Assembly: GCF_020216065.1 (NCBI RefSeq)
Contig: NZ_JAIWNA010000002.1
Coordinates: forward strand, 496,001-560,000
Length of the DNA: 64,000 bases
Direction of reading: 5' to 3'
Source: Nocardia rosealba
Lineage (GTDB): Bacteria; Actinomycetota; Actinomycetes; Mycobacteriales; Mycobacteriaceae
The notes under the pieces were generated by a model. It was not told where the DNA came from. It made no database searches and worked only from the letters and a program-made list of their open reading frames with translations. Positions 60,575-64,000 of this stretch are shown one piece after another. Position 1 is the stretch's first letter. Every line of letters starts with the position of its first letter. The position numbers were made by a program, and so were the translations under genes.

Positions 60575-61822
60575 ATGACCCCTTCAACTATCGATCAGGC
60601 CCACAACCCTTTCACTGCAGACGGTCGGCCGGTATCGAGTTTCCTGGGGAGCGCGGACGAGTTGGTGCCGCGGCTGGTCACCTATTTCACCGAGCATTTC
60701 ATGCCGTGTATGACGCTGCCGAGCGAGGCCATCCGCGGCGACGTCACAGAATTCACCCGGCACTGCCTGGCCCTGGCGATGGAAATGCTGGACAAGCGGG
60801 CGTCTCCGTCCGAACAGCAGTTGGCCGCGCTGCGGGCATCCGCAGCGCAGTACGCCCGGGAGGGTGTGCCGGTGGGGACCCTGCTCCGTGCCTATGCCGA
60901 GGGCTTCAGGATCGGCTTCGAACTCGTCACCGAGCACGTCACCCCGGCGGACCTGACCGAGCTCGTCGAGGGCACCCGGCTGCTGTTGCGGACACTCGAG
61001 ATGATCAACGCGACGGTGACCAGTGCCTACCTCGACGAGCAACGTCAGGTCGCCAAGGAGCATCAGACCAGTGCGCAGACGGTGGTCTCGGCATTGCTGA
61101 GCGGGCACGGCGTCGGCGCGCTCACCCGGCAGACCGGAATCAGGGTGGCCGGCTCGTATCAGGTTGTCGCACTGATGATTCCCGATCTGGCCGAGGAGTT
61201 CGACCCGAACGTCGACGCCCAGGTGGTCGCGCGCCGCAAATTGCGCCGGGTGCAGGCGGCGCTGGCTGATGTGTTCGCCTCGCGGGCGCTGGCGTTGCTG
61301 AGTACCAAGGGCGGGACTTTGCTGATCCCGGCCGACGAACCGGACTCGCCGCGGATGACCGCCGCCGTACTGGCCGAGATCGGCGCCCTGGCCGGTATGG
61401 AACTCACCGCGACCCTGGTGCATACCACGACCGAGCGGATTCCCACCGCCACCGAGGAAGCGCACGAGCTGCTCGATTTGGTGCGTGGCATCGCCAAACC
61501 GGCTGGGCTGTACGAGCTTTCGGATCTGGCGATCGAGTACCAGCTCACCCGGCCCGGACCCGCGCGCAACCATCTCGCCGCTGTGATCGCCCCGCTCACC
61601 GACTACCCGGAATTGCTGGAAACGTTGAAGGTCTATATGGCGACGGGCCTCAACCGCAAGGCTGCGGCCCGCCGGATCAATGTGCACCCCAACACCATCG
61701 ATTACCGGTTGCGGCGGGTGAGCAGCCTGACCGACCTCGATCTGACGACAGCGGAGGGAATTCTGCGGGCCCGCATCGCGCTGCTGGCCGATGATCTCGT
61801 GCACACCCGGGGCGCTGCCTGA
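60575..61822 (+). CDS. PucR/CdaR-type transcriptional regulator
   Basis: A 415-residue protein from ATG 60575 with GGAG upstream. N-terminal RsbRD-like helical region, central GGDEF-related domain, and a C-terminal PucR HTH: LKVYMATGLNRKAAARRINVH, then PNTIDYRLRRVSSLTDLDL. Converges with the flavoprotein gene 7 bases away, so any control of it would act across the operon on the opposite strand. Confidence 0.88.
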   Translation: MTPSTIDQAHNPFTADGRPVSSFLGSADELVPRLVTYFTEHFMPCMTLPSEAIRGDVTEFTRHCLALAMEMLDKRASPSEQQLAALRASAAQYAREGVPVGTLLRAYAEGFRIGFELVTEHVTPADLTELVEGTRLLLRTLEMINATVTSAYLDEQRQVAKEHQTSAQTVVSALLSGHGVGALTRQTGIRVAGSYQVVALMIPDLAEEFDPNVDAQVVARRKLRRVQAALADVFASRALALLSTKGGTLLIPADEPDSPRMTAAVLAEIGALAGMELTATLVHTTTERIPTATEEAHELLDLVRGIAKPAGLYELSDLAIEYQLTRPGPARNHLAAVIAPLTDYPELLETLKVYMATGLNRKAAARRINVHPNTIDYRLRRVSSLTDLDLTTAEGILRARIALLADDLVHTRGAA

Positions 61823-61829
61823 AGCCCGC

Positions 61830-63125
61830 CTACCGCGTCGTCAGGGCACGGGCCGCGTCGACCCCGGATCGGTAACAGGCTTCGAGTTGGGCGCCGAGCA
61901 GATAGTCACCGGCCAGTTGCAGCCCCGGGACGGCGCGCAGCTGTTCGCGCAGCCCGGCGCGGAATCCGGCGTGGTCGGGTAGGTAAGCGCAGTGGGCTGC
62001 TGCCCAGCTGCGGGTTTCGGTGCGTAGTCGCTCGATGGTCGGGCCGCCGAGCAGGCCGCACACCTTGGCCTCGGCGTCGTCGACCCACCGCGCCAGTTGT
62101 GCTGGGTCGGGCAGCGGCCGCGCCTCGCGTCCACTGAAGGTGTAGCGGACGATGTCGAGATCGTTGACGCCGTAGACCCCTGCCGCGCTGCAGGGCCCGG
62201 AATCGAACGCGATCGATCGCACGGTACTGCTGAACAATGGTCGCGCGTACTGCACCACTGCGACCGTCGACGGATAATAGGTGACCTCGCTCAACATCTT
62301 GCCGAGCGCGGGAGCACCTTCGCCCAGCAGCCGTGCGGACGCGTGCGCAGGTGTCGCGAGGACGACACCGTCATAGCTGGAAAACGTGGTCCTACCGTCG
62401 TTTTCCATGGTTTCCAGCCCGACCACCCGGCCTTCGCGCAGCGCCACGCGTTCGACTCGCGTGTGGAGGCGAACCGGTACCTGGCCGGCGAACCAGTCCA
62501 GTACCGGTTGCATTCCGTCGACGAGTTGGTCGTAGCGATCCTGCACCATGCCCAGGCTCACCCCGAAAGCGCCGAGATACACCTCGTCCGGCTCTGCGGC
62601 ATTGAGCCGTACGGTCAACGGGCGCAGGACGGTACGGCTGAACTGTTGACCGAATCGAGTGCTGAGGGCGGCGCTGTCTTCGGCAGTGCCCAGGCGACCG
62701 AAGTAGTCGGAGTCGAGGTAACGGTTGCGTTCGTCGAATCGTACGCGCGCACCGTAGTAGAGCATGCGGGCCGCGTCGATGGGCGATCCGGTGCGCAGGA
62801 GATGGCGGAGGAAGCGGGCGATGCCCGGGTTGTCGAGCGTCACCAGCCGACCGTCGACGACCTGGGAGCTGTTGATCCCGAACGGCTCGTACGCACGTTC
62901 GCCGGATGCGGTGATGAACGCGCGCAGCTCGTGGTAGCGACGGCCGATATTTTTGCCGCCCAGCATGATCGGAGTCCCACCGAGCGTGCCGAAACCGCAG
63001 CGTCCACCGAGCGTCGAGTCCTGCTCGAGCAGTTCCACGGTGTGACCGGCGCGGTGCAGGGCGAACGCGGCGCCGATGCCGGACAGGCCGCCGCCGACGA
63101 CCGCGAACTTCTGTGGCGTGCTCAT
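61830..63125 (-). CDS. FAD-dependent amine oxidase/protoporphyrinogen oxidase-like protein
   Basis: A 431-residue flavoprotein. FAVVGGGLSGIGAAFALHRA binds FAD, LLEQDSTLGGRCG is the second motif, and the C-terminal GLQLAGDYLLGAQLEACYRSG closes the FAD site. The family includes amine oxidases, PPO-like enzymes and carotenoid or lipid desaturases. Its ATG overlaps the stop of the AfsA-family gene by four bases, so the two are co-translated. Confidence 0.87.
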   Translation of the reverse strand: MSTPQKFAVVGGGLSGIGAAFALHRAGHTVELLEQDSTLGGRCGFGTLGGTPIMLGGKNIGRRYHELRAFITASGERAYEPFGINSSQVVDGRLVTLDNPGIARFLRHLLRTGSPIDAARMLYYGARVRFDERNRYLDSDYFGRLGTAEDSAALSTRFGQQFSRTVLRPLTVRLNAAEPDEVYLGAFGVSLGMVQDRYDQLVDGMQPVLDWFAGQVPVRLHTRVERVALREGRVVGLETMENDGRTTFSSYDGVVLATPAHASARLLGEGAPALGKMLSEVTYYPSTVAVVQYARPLFSSTVRSIAFDSGPCSAAGVYGVNDLDIVRYTFSGREARPLPDPAQLARWVDDAEAKVCGLLGGPTIERLRTETRSWAAAHCAYLPDHAGFRAGLREQLRAVPGLQLAGDYLLGAQLEACYRSGVDAARALTTR

Positions 63126-64000
63126 GATCGGTTGTGCTCCTGTTCCGGCGGCACGGGGTAGGGCGCCAGTTCGACGAGCGCGACAGCGATCCGGGCGCCG
63201 CGCTGGTGCAGGGTGACCTCGACGCCGATGCCGTCGAGTCCGGTGTCGGCAGTGGTGGTGGTGCAGGTGATGGGCGCGTCCAGTTCGGCGAAATCGGTGA
63301 AATGGGCCTCGACGCCGAGCACCGCGGCCGCCGGCGAATCGAGCAGTCCGGCCTCGCTCGCGGCCAGGACGGCCGCCTGCCGGAAGACCTCGAGCAACAG
63401 CGGACCCGGGACGTGGTCGTACTGGTGGTCGAAGAAGCTGGGATGACTCCGGTCGACTACGACGACCAGCTCGGGCGTTGGGGTCCGGCCGAGGACGACG
63501 TTGCGTGGGTCGCGGCGCCCGACGAGCTCAGGTGGGAGAGGCCGCACCGGATCCGGTGCAGGCTCGGCAGCTTGCGCACGGTTGCGGCGTTGCAGTTCGC
63601 GGAACTCGTCGTAGTCCTCACGGGGGAAGGTGATCCCGCTGCCCGACAACGTCATCGCCAGCGCACCGTCGACGGTGAAGATGGCATCGAAGGGCACGTC
63701 CTGGTAGTAATCGCGCCCGGTGGCCAGGGCGCCCGGACGTACCCGCACGAGCCCCTCCAACGGGTAGCGTTCGCTGTCGCGGAACGCGCTGAGGTCTTCC
63801 ACCATGAATGCCATGCGCTGCAAGCTCGCCGGGGCGTCGGCGGGCACACCGAGGTGACGTTGCCCGACGACGAGAAGTGCTTGGCGCACGGCCTCGACGG
63901 CGCAGAGAGGGTCGTGGTAGGCGACCAGTCGATCGAACCACAGCGAATGTGCGCGCGGAATCTGTACCGCGGCAAGGAATTCGGAGCCGCCGACAACGGC
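63122..64000 (-). CDS. AfsA-family (gamma-butyrolactone biosynthesis, hotdog) protein, partial
   Basis: The frame is open to the right window edge, and its start lies outside. At least 292 codons are seen. Two AfsA repeats: the first has AHSLWFDRLVAYHDPLCAVE and ALLVVGQRHLGVP, the second SHPSFFDHQYDHVPGPLLLE with VFRQAAVLA. AfsA enzymes join a glycerol phosphate and a beta-ketoacyl chain to begin gamma-butyrolactone or butenolide signals. Length exceeds one hotdog, as expected for AfsA. Substrate inferred from family only. Confidence 0.85.
   Translation of the reverse strand, partial: AVVGGSEFLAAVQIPRAHSLWFDRLVAYHDPLCAVEAVRQALLVVGQRHLGVPADAPASLQRMAFMVEDLSAFRDSERYPLEGLVRVRPGALATGRDYYQDVPFDAIFTVDGALAMTLSGSGITFPREDYDEFRELQRRNRAQAAEPAPDPVRPLPPELVGRRDPRNVVLGRTPTPELVVVVDRSHPSFFDHQYDHVPGPLLLEVFRQAAVLAASEAGLLDSPAAAVLGVEAHFTDFAELDAPITCTTTTADTGLDGIGVEVTLHQRGARIAVALVELAPYPVPPEQEHNRS

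Noticed and set aside
1..64000. CRISPR array, rRNA, riboswitch or complete insertion sequence
   Set aside because: No regularly spaced repeats, rRNA-like blocks, riboswitch consensus or intact transposase with terminal repeats was seen by eye; only the relics listed.

Overview
High-GC, gene-dense actinobacterial chromosome. A WhiB-like protein, a KasA/KasB-type ketosynthase, DUF1206 and CsbD proteins, malate synthase G, many TetR/MarR regulators and an AfsA-domain protein together suggest Nocardia or a close relative in the Mycobacteriales. The genus is inferred from gene content and is not proven by a marker gene.

Layout. 1-2.9 kb: end of a probable TetR gene, an anchored VWA protein, a WhiB protein translationally coupled to an HNH nuclease, and an unlisted 34-codon ORF with a strong ribosome binding site. 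3-4.8 kb: a divergent MFS exporter and HxlR regulator. 4.8-12.5 kb: a choline-to-betaine operon (betT-betB-betA, minus strand) facing malate synthase G (glcB), which ends at a long hairpin. 12.6-13.4 kb holds no recognisable gene. 13.4-16.9 kb: an XRE-cupin regulator divergent from a CPYC flavoprotein disulfide reductase and a DHA2 exporter. 17.2-26 kb: a catabolic or xenobiotic block with a P450, orphan LuxR helix-turn-helix, FAH-family hydrolase, methyltransferase, metallo-beta-lactamase-fold hydrolase, TRIC-type channel, alpha/beta hydrolase, SDR, MarR, SnoaL-like protein and GntR. Two shared DNA motifs tie parts of this block together.

26.5-43 kb: a run of small regulator plus oxidoreductase or exporter modules (MerR/OYE, MarR/RidA, MarR/DHA2, Rrf2/MFS, TetR/quinone reductase-NADP oxidoreductase-OYE, TetR/SDR). 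Most have a clear inverted repeat in the shared promoter. Between the modules lie relics: amidohydrolase fragments at 34.1-34.7 kb, and a 0.5 kb mosaic of Tn3 transposase, conjugation ATPase and restriction nuclease fragments at 40.0-40.5 kb, so this stretch has been rearranged.

43-64 kb: stress and envelope genes (DUF1206, CsbD, VanZ-like, membrane proteins), a ketosynthase divergent from TetR, a secreted asparaginase-like protein, TetR/GNAT with a near-perfect operator, a coupled beta-propeller and membrane-anchored pair, AraC/serine hydrolase/AraC/sterol-desaturase-like genes, a PucR-type regulator, and at the right edge a flavoprotein coupled to an AfsA-family (gamma-butyrolactone-type) protein that runs off the window.

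The most notable signals are the predicted operators, including two multi-promoter regulons, the flavoprotein-AfsA pair, the CPYC flavoprotein/exporter pair, and several enzymes with altered key residues (P450 I-helix, asparaginase Asp, OYE His/Asn pair). Motif calls were made by eye and no database search was run.
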